Shown: one piece after another, positions 15,567 to 24,061 of the stretch
Layout: each line of letters opens with the position of its first letter
Numbering within the stretch: the stretch's first letter is position 1
Assembly (NCBI GenBank): GCA_023391105.1
Contig: JAEWBO010000032.1
Location: 62,001-126,000 of the forward strand
Reading direction: 5' to 3'
DNA: 64,000 nt
From: Bacillota bacterium
GTDB taxonomy: Bacteria; Bacillota; Clostridia; Christensenellales; SZUA-584
The notes under the pieces: model-generated
Told to the model about the DNA's origin: nothing
Databases searched by the model: none
The model's input: the letters and a program-made list of their open reading frames with translations, nothing else
Translations under genes and position numbers: made by a program

Positions 15567-16265
15567 TTATACGATATATCCTTGTTCTTTCAAATCAATA
15601 TAAACCGCCTTCATCGTCTTGTCCTTATGGTCAATCACATTCTGTAAAAAAACGCGCCTAAGAATGAGCTTGTTAAGTATTCTCTTAGCTATGTTCTGGA
15701 ATGGGTACCCGTTCTTACGGATGATATCGTCTGCCAATTTATGTCCAAGTAAAAATGAGCGCCTCATTGCTTTTTGATCCGTGCAAGTTGTGCTGTGGCC
15801 AACGCTAACGGCCAAAATGCCCGACATGTAGCCACGCTTGAAAACGCCATTGGTCACCAATCCTGCCAGTTCCTTGGCAACTCTTTTTGCTCCCATCGCG
15901 CCCGCTGATGATATGGATACCACATACTTTCCGCCAAGCGAGGACGTATATGCGTTGTACATGCCAATCCGGTCTAAAAACGCTTTCATACATGCCGTGG
16001 GAGCAAGTCCGTAACTGGGGGAGCTAATGATGATGCCATCAGCAGCGAGCAATTTATCTCGGAGCAGCTGGAAGTCATCCTGTTTGGGACATTTGCCTTC
16101 AGACATGCATACAAAGCATCCTTTGCAATAATCAATCCGAAACGCAGGAAGATAAATTTCTTCTACCTCCGCATGGCCCTCAGCTGCGCCTTTTAAGGCT
16201 TGCCGAACGAGGACGGCGGTATTTCCATTGGGACGCGGGCTGCTGATGATACCGATGATCTTCAT
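15567..16265 (-). CDS. Iron-sulfur flavoprotein (NAD(P)H-dependent FMN reductase fold)
   Basis: A 232-residue flavodoxin-like protein. The FMN-binding start is IIGIISSPRPNGNTAVLV and the phosphate loop region is ISSPSYGLAPTACMKAFLDR. A compact cysteine motif, YCKGCFVCMSEGKC (C-x2-C-x2-C-x5-C), follows the first half as in iron-sulfur flavoproteins that carry a [4Fe-4S] cluster and shuttle electrons in anaerobes. The start at 16265 has GGAGG upstream. It is first in an operon with the TetR gene; a role in redox or xenobiotic response is inferred only from that. Confidence 0.88.
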   Translation of the reverse strand: MKIIGIISSPRPNGNTAVLVRQALKGAAEGHAEVEEIYLPAFRIDYCKGCFVCMSEGKCPKQDDFQLLRDKLLAADGIIISSPSYGLAPTACMKAFLDRIGMYNAYTSSLGGKYVVSISSAGAMGAKRVAKELAGLVTNGVFKRGYMSGILAVSVGHSTTCTDQKAMRRSFLLGHKLADDIIRKNGYPFQNIAKRILNKLILRRVFLQNVIDHKDKTMKAVYIDLKEQGYIV

Positions 16266-16290
16266 ATATTTGTTCCTCCGTACAATCAAT

Positions 16291-16350
16291 ATGACCAAGG
16301 TAATGCCATGACCACGGTCATAGCATAACCCGAAGCTTGCTTTTTGTCAA
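16291..16350 (-). promoter_or_regulatory. Promoter with two tandem TetR operators
   Basis: On the minus strand TTGACA (16345-16350), 17-bp spacer and TATGCT (16322-16327) make a strong promoter. ATGACC-AC-GGTCAT (16308-16321, extended by GC at both ends) is a palindrome abutting the -10. A second copy with one mismatch, ATGACC-AA-GGTAAT (16291-16304), lies 17 bp downstream. Two sites on nearly the same helix face suit cooperative TetR binding. Confidence 0.75.
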
Positions 16351-16392
16351 AATATTAATCAGAAGGTTTGGAGTTTTGTCGTAGAGACAGGT

Positions 16393-17748
16393 TCACACAA
16401 ATTGTATATTCCGCGCCATCTCCCGAATACCTGCACTTTTTGGCACATCAAGACGATCAAGGTGCGCCTTTAAGGCCAAACGCCAAGTGAACTCGGCGCT
16501 GTTTGTGTGGAACGCATCGGGCGGGTACTGGCGGCTTAGGTGCAGCAGCATTGCGAGCGCGTCGTCGCCCAACGTCTGAAGTACAGCGGCCATGTCGCCC
16601 TGAGTCAAACAGTGCGCTTCAAACAGATCCACCAGGTCGGCGATGGACTTAACATTCATTCGGACAAGCTCAATACGGTCAAAGGCGTGTCGGCAGTCGG
16701 CAATCTCGCTGACAAGAGCCTGAAACGTCTTGTCGTCCATGCGCGGCGCGTCGTGAAAGAAGGTGGGGACAGGAGCCGCCTTGATCGTGAGAAACACACG
16801 GGAGAGCGTTCCTGTTTCCAACGCGTTTCGGATACTTGGCACAAGCAAAGCGGATGCGTCGGACATATAACGCATTAACGCGGTGTCGAGTATGCCGAGG
16901 CTCTTGCATAGCCCATTGGCGGTATCGCGCAGCAGACGGCGCATGGGTGCGGCGGCAAGGCTGCTTATGCGCTTGCGCAATACGGTTCGGTCTTCGCGCG
17001 TGAGTGTAAGCGTATCGGGTTGGTGTTCGCAGAGAAGGGCGCCAAGTGCGTTCGTGAGCACAAGCGAAAACACATTGACAGGCGCTTCTATCGCGCCGCC
17101 AGAACGAATTAGTCCGTCGATCTCGTTCACAGGCCACCGGCGAATCAGGCTGTCTTCCAATGTAAGACGTTTTAAATATCGCGTGATAAATTCGATGCCC
17201 ACAGCGTCTTCCAGCGGCAGCGCTAAGGGATAATCGATGAGCCCGGGTGAATCGTGCGCGGCGTCGTATACGTGGTATGCGGCGAAGAACTCAGCAAGCC
17301 CCGTATGAATCGTGCTCTGCCATGTATGGCTGCTTAATGGTACGCTGTTTTTCTGAAGCGCGGCGTACTGCGCTTTGGCATCAGCCAGCAGCTCGCGCAG
17401 CTGTGCCTGCCCGCGGTCGAACAACGATCTGAGCGGCATTTCTCGCAGCTCAGCCAGCGCCGCGTCTGTGCTTGGCAGACGTTTGAGCGTGTGCCCAATG
17501 CTGTACATGGCGCATTCCATGAGGCTCTGCGCGGTCTCAACGCGTACGGATGTGCTCGCGCCTGCGGTGTAACGCGTCGCGAGAAACGCCATGATCTGCA
17601 TCATCTGTACGCGTAACGATCGCTGCTCCTCGAGGCTGAGCAGACCCCGGCTGGCGGCTTCGCTGAGCAGCGACGCAAAATAGTGCGTGTTGCTGAGACG
17701 CTCTTTGGGTATGGTGCCTTGTGTCTGCAGCTTACTCAACGTATTCAT
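16393..17748 (-). CDS. DUF6179-like protein of unknown function
   Basis: A 451-residue soluble, helix-rich protein with no signal peptide or membrane helix. Length, composition and its position behind the 154-residue gene fit the DUF6179 family, which pairs with DUF6323 in Clostridia; this is from memory, not a search. No catalytic motif is visible. The start at 17748 is chosen because GGGGAGG lies just upstream and it gives a 17-base overlap with the preceding gene; a second ATG at 17769 has no binding site. Confidence 0.6.
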   Translation of the reverse strand: MNTLSKLQTQGTIPKERLSNTHYFASLLSEAASRGLLSLEEQRSLRVQMMQIMAFLATRYTAGASTSVRVETAQSLMECAMYSIGHTLKRLPSTDAALAELREMPLRSLFDRGQAQLRELLADAKAQYAALQKNSVPLSSHTWQSTIHTGLAEFFAAYHVYDAAHDSPGLIDYPLALPLEDAVGIEFITRYLKRLTLEDSLIRRWPVNEIDGLIRSGGAIEAPVNVFSLVLTNALGALLCEHQPDTLTLTREDRTVLRKRISSLAAAPMRRLLRDTANGLCKSLGILDTALMRYMSDASALLVPSIRNALETGTLSRVFLTIKAAPVPTFFHDAPRMDDKTFQALVSEIADCRHAFDRIELVRMNVKSIADLVDLFEAHCLTQGDMAAVLQTLGDDALAMLLHLSRQYPPDAFHTNSAEFTWRLALKAHLDRLDVPKSAGIREMARNIQFV

Positions 17749-18196
17749 CGTCCTCCCCGATGCTTTCACCGAAGCGGATGCGCCTTGATATGGCGGAGAG
17801 AATATCCTCGCGAAGCAGATCAGCAGAGCCGTGGCAGGACGTATCGAAGTGCCGCCGCATCAGTGCAATGAGCTCATCGTCGTCTATCGTGTCAAGTGTC
17901 TCTGTTTTGTATTCGTAAAACGTCTCAACCAGCAAATGCAGCGTATCCAAGCAAGTATCGTCCGCGAGATACGGTGAGTCCGCAAAAGCGGTGATAATGG
18001 CGCTAAGCGCGCCGCCTGTAAACTCGATGCGCCCCGAGTCTTTGAGCGCCTGCGTGCGCACCTGGACAAGTGATTTCGCGTCCGCTTCCGTGAGCCTGAT
18101 GCCGTATCGGGCGGTGATTGCGTTGCAGGCCAGAATATCGGCCACAGCTGTTTCTTCAATGACTTTAGCGGATAGTATCAGATGATTTTCGTCCAT
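17732..18196 (-). CDS. DUF6323-like protein of unknown function
   Basis: A 154-residue acidic, helical protein. Landmarks are LTEADAKSLVQVRTQALKDS, FTGGALSAIITAFADSPYL and DDDELIALMRRHFD, which fit my recollection of DUF6323, partner of DUF6179. The start at 18196 has an excellent AAGGAGG. It overlaps and is translationally coupled to the downstream DUF6179-like gene, so the two products probably act together. Nothing in the sequence points to a specific function. Confidence 0.6.
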   Translation of the reverse strand: MDENHLILSAKVIEETAVADILACNAITARYGIRLTEADAKSLVQVRTQALKDSGRIEFTGGALSAIITAFADSPYLADDTCLDTLHLLVETFYEYKTETLDTIDDDELIALMRRHFDTSCHGSADLLREDILSAISRRIRFGESIGEDDEYVE

Positions 18197-18228
18197 ATAT
18201 ACCTCCTTAAAAAAGTTGTGACAGGGTA

Positions 18229-18257
18229 TTGACAAACACCAAGTTTTGTGCTACAAT
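18229..18257 (+). promoter_or_regulatory. Strong orphan rightward promoter
   Basis: TTGACA (18229-18234), 17-bp spacer, TACAAT (18252-18257). It faces away from the DUF6323 gene and no reading frame follows for 400 bases, but a terminator does (18308-18338). Confidence 0.75.
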
Positions 18258-18263
18258 TAATGT

Positions 18264-18338
18264 GTAATATGTAATAAATTAACTGTTAGCCATAAATTAT
18301 AATATAACATTTTCCGCAATAGCGGTCAATGTTTTTTT
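18264..18338 (+). ncRNA. Candidate small RNA between promoter and terminator
   Basis: The promoter at 18229-18257 predicts a start near 18264. A hairpin of CATT-TT-CCGC, loop AATA, GCGG-TC-AATG (18308-18331) then runs into seven Ts, giving a transcript of about 75 bases. No known RNA family is recognised. It could instead be an attenuated leader of the secreted-protein gene at 18668. Beyond 18338 the AT-rich stretch to 18667 shows no further clear feature. Confidence 0.4.
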
Positions 18339-18667
18339 GTTATTATCCATTAATTTTTTGAAGTAAAGTTCTATCTTGACGGCAGCGGGTATATTGACTC
18401 AATTTTCATAGGAAGCACTGATTAATTCGGCGAGCTGCCTTGACACCCCGGTGTGAAGTTCTGCGGCGAATGCGGCGCAAGATTATAACAAAAATTGAGC
18501 AGATAAAAAATACATAAGAGACTAAAAAAGCAAAACACCAAGATTTATACGAAATATTTGCTTTTATTTGATAAAAAAATCTATTTTTTTATCTTTTTTT
18601 TAAATAATGATAGCACTTTTGCCTTTCTGGAACGTCTAACTAGAAAGGGTAAAAGGAGGTTTCACCA

Positions 18668-19345
18668 ATGAAAAGAAAAATTGTCTCAATTGTACTGTCA
18701 GTCATGCTTGTTATGGCATTTGGAAGCGTGGCCTATGCGGCCGACGTGCCAGACAGCGCCGCTCCGGCCGATGTCTTGTCAGCCGGCTCCAAGGTGTATG
18801 AGGTCGTCGAGACGGATCCGGGTCAGCTGGCCCGCATTGCTGAAAAAGAGGGCTTAGTGGCTCCTGAGGGGCAAGAGCTGGTCAGCGTGAAGACAACGTA
18901 TGTGACTCTGCCGGATAATGTGTTGCTTTCGGATGGTTTTGCCAAGCAAAGCGCAGCGCCAATGGCGGCTGCCGCCAGCGTGTCTATCACAAATGTGAAA
19001 TCCGCAGGAAGCAAATACTATTCGAACGATTATGACTCCTTCTGGTATTATGGGCCGTACAATCTTTCGGCAACGTTTGGACAGACGCGCAATGCCGGCT
19101 ATTCGTCAACCTACTCGGTGGGCAGCAGCGCGGTTTCCTCTGCCGTCGGCTTCTCGGTCACGTCGTCGTATTACCAATCGGGATCAAAATCAGCAACTGT
19201 ACCGTCAGGCCAGTCTTTGAATCTGCGTGTACATATGAATTATCAAGTGAAAACGTTTGATGTGTACAGCTCGGGAACCAAAGTCGGAACGGGTTCCGCT
19301 TGGAAGCCTTCCGGCCTCCTTTTCAAGGAATACTGGTACGCATAA
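18668..19345 (+). CDS. Secreted protein of unknown function
   Basis: A 225-residue exported protein. A classic signal peptide (MKRKIVSIVLSVMLVMAFGS, cleavage likely after VAYA at residue 24) is followed by a mature N-terminal part (residues 25-95) and a Ser/Tyr/Gly-rich C-terminal domain (residues about 105-225) rich in beta-strand patterns such as YSVGSSAVSSAVGFSVTSS and ending in LLFKEYWYA. I do not recognise a named family with confidence. No lipobox, LPxTG or NPQTN sorting signal is seen, so it is probably released. The start has a strong AAAGGAGG. It is a single gene closed by the terminator at 19375. Confidence 0.8.
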   Translation: MKRKIVSIVLSVMLVMAFGSVAYAADVPDSAAPADVLSAGSKVYEVVETDPGQLARIAEKEGLVAPEGQELVSVKTTYVTLPDNVLLSDGFAKQSAAPMAAAASVSITNVKSAGSKYYSNDYDSFWYYGPYNLSATFGQTRNAGYSSTYSVGSSAVSSAVGFSVTSSYYQSGSKSATVPSGQSLNLRVHMNYQVKTFDVYSSGTKVGTGSAWKPSGLLFKEYWYA

Positions 19346-19374
19346 GAACAATCCAATGTAAACACAAAAGAACA

Positions 19375-19410
19375 GAGGCATATGCTGGATCGGCATATGC
19401 CTCGTTTTTT
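19375..19410 (+). terminator. Terminator of the secreted-protein gene
   Basis: An 11-bp perfect stem, GAGGCATATGC (19375-19385) with GCATATGCCTC (19393-19403), runs into six Ts. Confidence 0.9.
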
Positions 19411-19477
19411 CGCCGTTTGCACAGTCATCACATTTGTTCTTTGACATCCAGCGCACTGCTAGTGCATCACCGAGTGT

Positions 19478-19805
19478 GTCGAGGGATCCCATTGATATCG
19501 GTCATCCCGAGCATGTCGAGGGATCCCATGATTATTTGCGTCATCGCGAGCATGTCGAGGGATCCCATTGATTTCGGTCATCGCCAGCATGTCGAGGGAT
19601 CCCATGATTGTTCGCGTCATCCCGAGCGTGTCGAGGGATCCCATTGTTTTCGGTCATCCCGAGCATGTCGAGGGATCCCATGATTATTTGCGTCATCGCG
19701 AGCATATCGAGGGATCCCATGATTGTTCGCGTCATCCCGAGCGTGTCGAGGGATCCCATTGATTTTGGTCATTTCGAGCATGTCGAGGGATCCCATGATA
19801 AGTGA
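19478..19805. repeat. Tandem array of alternating 37- and 39-bp repeats
   Basis: Nine units each begin GTCGAGGGATCCCAT (one begins ATCGAG). Unit starts are 19478, 19515, 19554, 19591, 19630, 19667, 19706, 19745 and 19782 (partial). Lengths run 37, 39, 37, 39, 37, 39, 39, 37, so two subtypes alternate: type A has CATTGATWTCGGTCAT, type B has CATGATTRTTYGCGTCAT. The array shares the GTCGAGGRATCCCAT core with the dispersed elements at 30965 and 50708, and the flank 19818-19853 (GGGATTCCTCGCC, then CGTAATGACA) looks like the other half of that element. No protein is credible here. Confidence 0.9.
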
Positions 19806-19880
19806 ACAAATGAGCCGTGGGATTCCTCGCCTACGGGCTCGTAATGACAATTAAGTAGTGTCTGGACGGGAATCCCATCG

Positions 19881-21050
19881 TCATTCGTGCCGCAGCGCCT
19901 CAACCGGGTCCAGCTTGGAAGCCTTGTAAGCGGGCATAAGGCCGAATATGATGCCCACAGTGGCGGAGAAAAGCACGCTTAATGTGGCAGCTGAAGCAGA
20001 TACCGAAGCTTCGATGCCAAGAACGCTGCTCGCCGCCTTGGTTAAAGCGACTCCCGCAATGAGTCCGAGTAAACCGCCAAGCATTGCGTAAAATAGCGCT
20101 TCCGCAAGAAACTGCCCGAGTATATGATGCTCACCCGCGCCCAACGCTTTGCGTATGCCAATTTCGCGCGTTCGTTCTTTGATAGTGACAAGCATGATGT
20201 TCATAATGCCTATGCCGCCCACCACAAGTGCAATCGCGGCCACGGCGCTGACAACGGTTTTGAAAATATCCAGTATATTCTGAGCGTTTTGCAATTCCTT
20301 CGTCAGGTTGATAATCTTTATCGTGCCGTCACCATATTTATTAAGCAGTCTTTTCACACAATTGTCGATCACACCGTCCAGCGTGTCCGTGTTTTGAACA
20401 GATACGGATATTTCGTCCATATAATTGTTGGAAAACATGGCGTTGAATGTTGTGACGGGTATATAGCACTTGCCCGAAAAGAAAGAGGAATAGATGGACT
20501 GATCCTCTTTTTCAACGCCGATAACCGTAAACTTTTGACCATTGATGCTCACCTTTTTTTCAACCGCATCTTTGTCGTCAAACAATTCTTCCTTGGCTTC
20601 CTGACTCAAAACCACCACCTGACGCGCGTATGCCACATCTTTTTCAGAGATGGCGCGTCCTTCCTGGAAGGTCATTTGCTCCATTGTGAATAGAGAAGGT
20701 GTCGTCCCCACCACATCCGATGCAATATTTGTTCTGTCTGTGGATAAAATGCTTTTCTCATAGGCGCTGGGCGCAACCTGGCTGACACCGTTCACCTCGC
20801 TGAGCATCGTGGCGTCGGTCATCGTCAGAAGGTCGTTGGGGCCGCGCACATCGTTCGGGAAGAACCAGACTCTGTTTATGCCGAATTTCTGCAGCTCCGC
20901 GTTGATCATGTCCTGACCGCCGCCGCCCACAGAAATCACGGTAATCATAGAGGCGATGCCGATCATGATGCCAAGCACGGTGAGCACCGTTCTTAATCTG
21001 TTTTTTTTGATCTGATGGGCGGCAATGCTGATGTAATCGCTGATTCTCAT
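19881..21050 (-). CDS. MacB-like ABC transporter permease
   Basis: A 389-residue FtsX-fold permease: an N-terminal helix (LRTVLTVLGIMIGIASMITV), a large extracytoplasmic domain (residues about 45-265), then three C-terminal helices with the coupling motif RTREIGIRKALGA. With the ATPase and adaptor upstream in the operon it forms a MacAB-like tripartite system that exports peptides or drugs across the single membrane. The start at 21050 forms an ATGA with the ATPase stop. It is the last gene of a leftward three-gene operon. Confidence 0.95.
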   Translation of the reverse strand: MRISDYISIAAHQIKKNRLRTVLTVLGIMIGIASMITVISVGGGGQDMINAELQKFGINRVWFFPNDVRGPNDLLTMTDATMLSEVNGVSQVAPSAYEKSILSTDRTNIASDVVGTTPSLFTMEQMTFQEGRAISEKDVAYARQVVVLSQEAKEELFDDKDAVEKKVSINGQKFTVIGVEKEDQSIYSSFFSGKCYIPVTTFNAMFSNNYMDEISVSVQNTDTLDGVIDNCVKRLLNKYGDGTIKIINLTKELQNAQNILDIFKTVVSAVAAIALVVGGIGIMNIMLVTIKERTREIGIRKALGAGEHHILGQFLAEALFYAMLGGLLGLIAGVALTKAASSVLGIEASVSASAATLSVLFSATVGIIFGLMPAYKASKLDPVEALRHE

Positions 21051-21733
21051 GAACACTCCGCCTCATTTACAATTCGTCCGTCCTTAAGCACGATAAGCTC
21101 TTTGGCACATTCCGCCACACCGCGTTCATGCGTGATCAGCACGATGGTGGCGCCTTGCTTGTTGAGACTGTACAGCAAATGCATGATATCGTCTCCCGTC
21201 CGGCTGTCGAGGTTTCCGGTGGGTTCATCGGCAAGAATAAGGCTGGGAGAATTAACGAGTGCGCGCGCGATGGCCACACGCTGACGCTGGCCGCCCGAAA
21301 GCTCGCTCGGAAGATGGTGGGCGCGGCTGGAGAGCCCCGTGAGCTCCAAAAGCTCTGCGGATTTTTTATGCCGCTCCTTGGGTGGGGTACCCGAATACAC
21401 CATGGGCAGCTCGATATTTTGCCGCGCTGTTAGGGAGGGCAGCAGATAGAACGACTGAAAGATAAAGCCGATACGTCTGTTGCGAAGATAGACCTTGCTT
21501 TGCGTGTTTAGGCGTTTGATGTTTGTGCCTGCGAATATGTAATCGCCCGTTGTCTGGGTGTCGATACATCCTAAAATATTCATGAGAGTGGTTTTCCCGG
21601 AACCCGACGGTCCCATCACGGCAAGAAAACCGCCCTGATGTATTTTCAGAGATAAACCCTGCAGCGCGTGCACACGCGCCTCTCCGCGCCCGTAGATTTT
21701 AAAAAGGTTATTCACCTCTATCATAGTTGACAT
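21047..21733 (-). CDS. MacB/LolD-type ABC transporter ATPase
   Basis: A 228-residue nucleotide-binding subunit with Walker A GPSGSGKTT, Q-loop FIFQSFYLLP, signature LSGGQRQR, Walker B LILADEPTGNLD and H-loop VLITHE. It is the typical partner of FtsX-fold permeases. The start at 21733 has GAGGAGG seven bases upstream. It overlaps the end of the adaptor gene by 26 bases and shares an ATGA with the permease gene, so the three proteins are made in a coupled way. Confidence 0.96.
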   Translation of the reverse strand: MSTMIEVNNLFKIYGRGEARVHALQGLSLKIHQGGFLAVMGPSGSGKTTLMNILGCIDTQTTGDYIFAGTNIKRLNTQSKVYLRNRRIGFIFQSFYLLPSLTARQNIELPMVYSGTPPKERHKKSAELLELTGLSSRAHHLPSELSGGQRQRVAIARALVNSPSLILADEPTGNLDSRTGDDIMHLLYSLNKQGATIVLITHERGVAECAKELIVLKDGRIVNEAECS

Positions 21734-22889
21734 GCTGGCCCTCCTCAACGTTCTGTGGCGATGTGATCACGAGATCTCCGGCGCTTAAGCCGCCGATGAC
21801 TTCAATGTTGGTATCATTTTCGAAGCCTGTGACGATCGCGCGTTTTTCTGCAATGTTATCTTCACCGATCACGAACACGCAGTTGTCATTCGTGAGACAG
21901 TCGAGAGGAACGCTGAGAACGTTATCCTTATGGCTCAGCACGATTTCCAGATCCACAACGGCCCCGATAATCTTGTTGAATTTACCTTCGGGTGTGATTT
22001 CGACTTTGGTCATCGTATCAAACGCAGATGCAGACCCCACTTCTGTGGCCGCGGCGCCGATGCGTGACACTGTGCCCTTGAACTTGCCGGTGTCGGTGCT
22101 GATGTTGACCTTCATACCTTCAACAATACCATCCAAATCCTTTTCATACACATACCCCGTAATGAGTGTGTTCTCAGTGTCGGCGATCACCATCGCGGGG
22201 ATGCCCGGCGACAGCACTTCCCCCACATTAACATTCAGCGATACCACTGTGCCGGAAATGCGGCTTTTGCAGGTCATGCTGTTCACAAGGCTTTGCAGGC
22301 GCTCCACAGCAAGCTGCGCGAGTTCAATCTGGCTGTCCATGCTTAAATTGGCCGTGTCAATAGAAGAGATATCCGGCAAATCGTCGAGATTCTGCGCGAG
22401 AGAGGCTGATGCTTGTGAAACGGCTTCTGCCGTTTCATGGCCGAAGGCTGCGTTTAAGGAATCGTAATCGTATCCGGTAGCTTGGGAAAGCGCCAAAGCC
22501 AGCTTGGCCTTTTCTTCCGCCATCACGCCTTGGCCGCTTTGAGCCATCGTCATCTGCGCGGCAGAATCGCTGAGCGCATCGTATTGAAGCTTTGCTTCTT
22601 TAAGCTCGGCTTTGGCCTGTGCGGCATCGAGCTCAAACAGCACATCGTTTTTATCCACATGGCTGCCTTCTGAGACTTTCAGCGATGCGATAGTGCCGCC
22701 TGTCTCGCTCATGACACTGTACATCTTGGCGGGCTGCACCTCGCCCGAAAACTCAAGCATGTTAGATAAATTCGACGTTTTAACCTCGTATAGACTGACA
22801 AAGGCGATAGATTCGCCTTCATTAAAGTATAAAAACCAGCCAGCAACAATCACGGCAAGCACGCTTACCAATAGTATCACTTTTCTCAT
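21708..22889 (-). CDS. Membrane fusion protein (HlyD/MacA-like adaptor)
   Basis: A 393-residue protein with an N-terminal membrane anchor (MRKVILLVSVLAVIVAGWFL), a split biotinyl-lipoyl-like domain (VMSETGGTIASLKVSEGSHV and SRISGTVVSLNVNVGEVLSP), an intervening helical hairpin of about 110 residues, and beta-barrel and membrane-proximal domains. In Gram-positives such adaptors work with MacB-like permeases. The hairpin is short, consistent with having no outer membrane to reach. The start at 22889 has AAGGGGG upstream. It is first in the operon; the arginine operon promoter is divergent about 80 bases away. Confidence 0.93.
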   Translation of the reverse strand: MRKVILLVSVLAVIVAGWFLYFNEGESIAFVSLYEVKTSNLSNMLEFSGEVQPAKMYSVMSETGGTIASLKVSEGSHVDKNDVLFELDAAQAKAELKEAKLQYDALSDSAAQMTMAQSGQGVMAEEKAKLALALSQATGYDYDSLNAAFGHETAEAVSQASASLAQNLDDLPDISSIDTANLSMDSQIELAQLAVERLQSLVNSMTCKSRISGTVVSLNVNVGEVLSPGIPAMVIADTENTLITGYVYEKDLDGIVEGMKVNISTDTGKFKGTVSRIGAAATEVGSASAFDTMTKVEITPEGKFNKIIGAVVDLEIVLSHKDNVLSVPLDCLTNDNCVFVIGEDNIAEKRAIVTGFENDTNIEVIGGLSAGDLVITSPQNVEEGQHVNYDRGE

Positions 22890-22967
22890 ACGGACTGCCC
22901 CCTTTAAATGCGTGTTCAATCGATTTTAGTTTGGCAGTTTTGCAGCCGCGTTATTCTCAAAAAATGT

Positions 22968-22997
22968 GTTGCATTTTTATGCATTTTTATGTATAAT
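22968..22997 (+). promoter_or_regulatory. Arginine operon promoter with overlapping ARG boxes
   Basis: TTGCAT (22969-22974), 17-bp spacer, TATAAT (22992-22997). TGCAT-TTTT-ATGCA (22970-22983) is a perfect palindrome that fits the ArgR/AhrC box core (TGNATWWWWATNCA) and covers the -35. A second, one-mismatch copy, TGCAT-TTTT-ATGTA (22980-22993), runs into the -10. Repression by arginine-bound ArgR is inferred. Confidence 0.75.
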
Positions 22998-23028
22998 TAT
23001 AAACACTTCATACAAGGAGGCCAAAGTA

Positions 23029-24060
23029 GTGGTCAAAGTCAGCGTTATCGGTGCGACGGGATATGCAGGCGCAGAGCTTATGCGATTGCTTGTATCCCAT
23101 AAAGAGGTGGAAGTCGTGCATGCTGTGTCCAAAAGCTTTGCGGGGCAGCAATTAAGCGCCATCTATCCAAGCTTTATGTCGCGCGATTTTTTACTCGAAG
23201 AGATGGATTTAGGCACAATTGCAAAAGACTCAGACATCGTTTTCACATGCCTGCCGCATGGCGCATCCGCCAGTGCAGTGCCTGCGCTTCTTGAAGGCGG
23301 CACGCGCGTGATCGATTTGTCGGGGGATTTCAGATACCGAGACGCTGATGTTTATGAAGCATGGTATAAACAGACGCATACGGCAAAAGAGCTGCTTGGC
23401 AAAAGCGTTTACGGCATGCCCGAGCTCTACCGCGATAAAATCGCCGCTACAAAGCTTGTGGGCAATCCGGGCTGCTATACAACGTGCGCCATACTGGCGC
23501 TGTATCCACTGCTTAAAAACGGCATGATCGATTCGCATGGCATCATCGTTGACGCAAAATCCGGCGTGAGCGGCGCGGGGCGCAGTGAGAAGCTCGCCAA
23601 CGCTTTTTGTGAGGTTAATGAATCCGTCAAGGCGTATGGTGTGGGCACGCATCGTCATACATCAGAGATCGAACAAGAGCTGTCTTTTGCAGCGAATGAA
23701 ACCGTCGTGATTTCATTCACGCCGCATCTGCTTCCCATCAAGCGCGGCATCATATCCACGATATACGCGGCGCCCAAGGCGGGGATCACAGACGCGGACA
23801 TTGCGGACGTATACGCCATGTATAAAGATGAACCGTTTGTAAAAGTTTCCGGCAGCACATTGCCCGAGATCAAGCATGTGACGGGCAGCAACAACTGTGC
23901 GATCGGCTATGTGTTCGATAAACGCGCAGGGCGCCTTGTTATCGTGTCCTGCCTTGATAACCTTATCAAGGGGGCGGCGGGTCAGGCTGTGCAGAACATG
24001 AATATACTTTGCGGCATTGACGAGAGCGAAGGGCTCAATAATATAGGATGGTATTTATAG
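23029..24060 (+). CDS. argC: N-acetyl-gamma-glutamyl-phosphate reductase
   Basis: A 343-residue NADPH-dependent reductase making N-acetylglutamate semialdehyde, third step of arginine synthesis. The nucleotide-binding start is VSVIGATGYAGAELMRLL, the active-site cysteine is in GNPGCYTT, and the HRHTSEIEQEL segment holds the catalytic histidine. I choose the GTG at 23029, eight bases after AAGGAGG; the frame remains open upstream through the promoter. One base separates it from argB. It is first in the arginine operon and lies directly behind the ARG boxes. Confidence 0.97.
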   Translation: MVKVSVIGATGYAGAELMRLLVSHKEVEVVHAVSKSFAGQQLSAIYPSFMSRDFLLEEMDLGTIAKDSDIVFTCLPHGASASAVPALLEGGTRVIDLSGDFRYRDADVYEAWYKQTHTAKELLGKSVYGMPELYRDKIAATKLVGNPGCYTTCAILALYPLLKNGMIDSHGIIVDAKSGVSGAGRSEKLANAFCEVNESVKAYGVGTHRHTSEIEQELSFAANETVVISFTPHLLPIKRGIISTIYAAPKAGITDADIADVYAMYKDEPFVKVSGSTLPEIKHVTGSNNCAIGYVFDKRAGRLVIVSCLDNLIKGAAGQAVQNMNILCGIDESEGLNNIGWYL

Positions 24061-24061
24061 T

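Noticed and set aside
19478..19805. CRISPR-like array of nine regular repeats
   Set aside because: The units are nearly contiguous, with no unique spacers between them; the variable parts are only two alternating subtypes. No cas genes are present.
19459..19850. Several reading frames of 60-127 codons on both strands rich in GIPRHARDD or MGSLDMLGMT repeats
   Set aside because: They are translations of the tandem DNA repeat, open in many frames because the unit lacks stops; none has a ribosome binding site.
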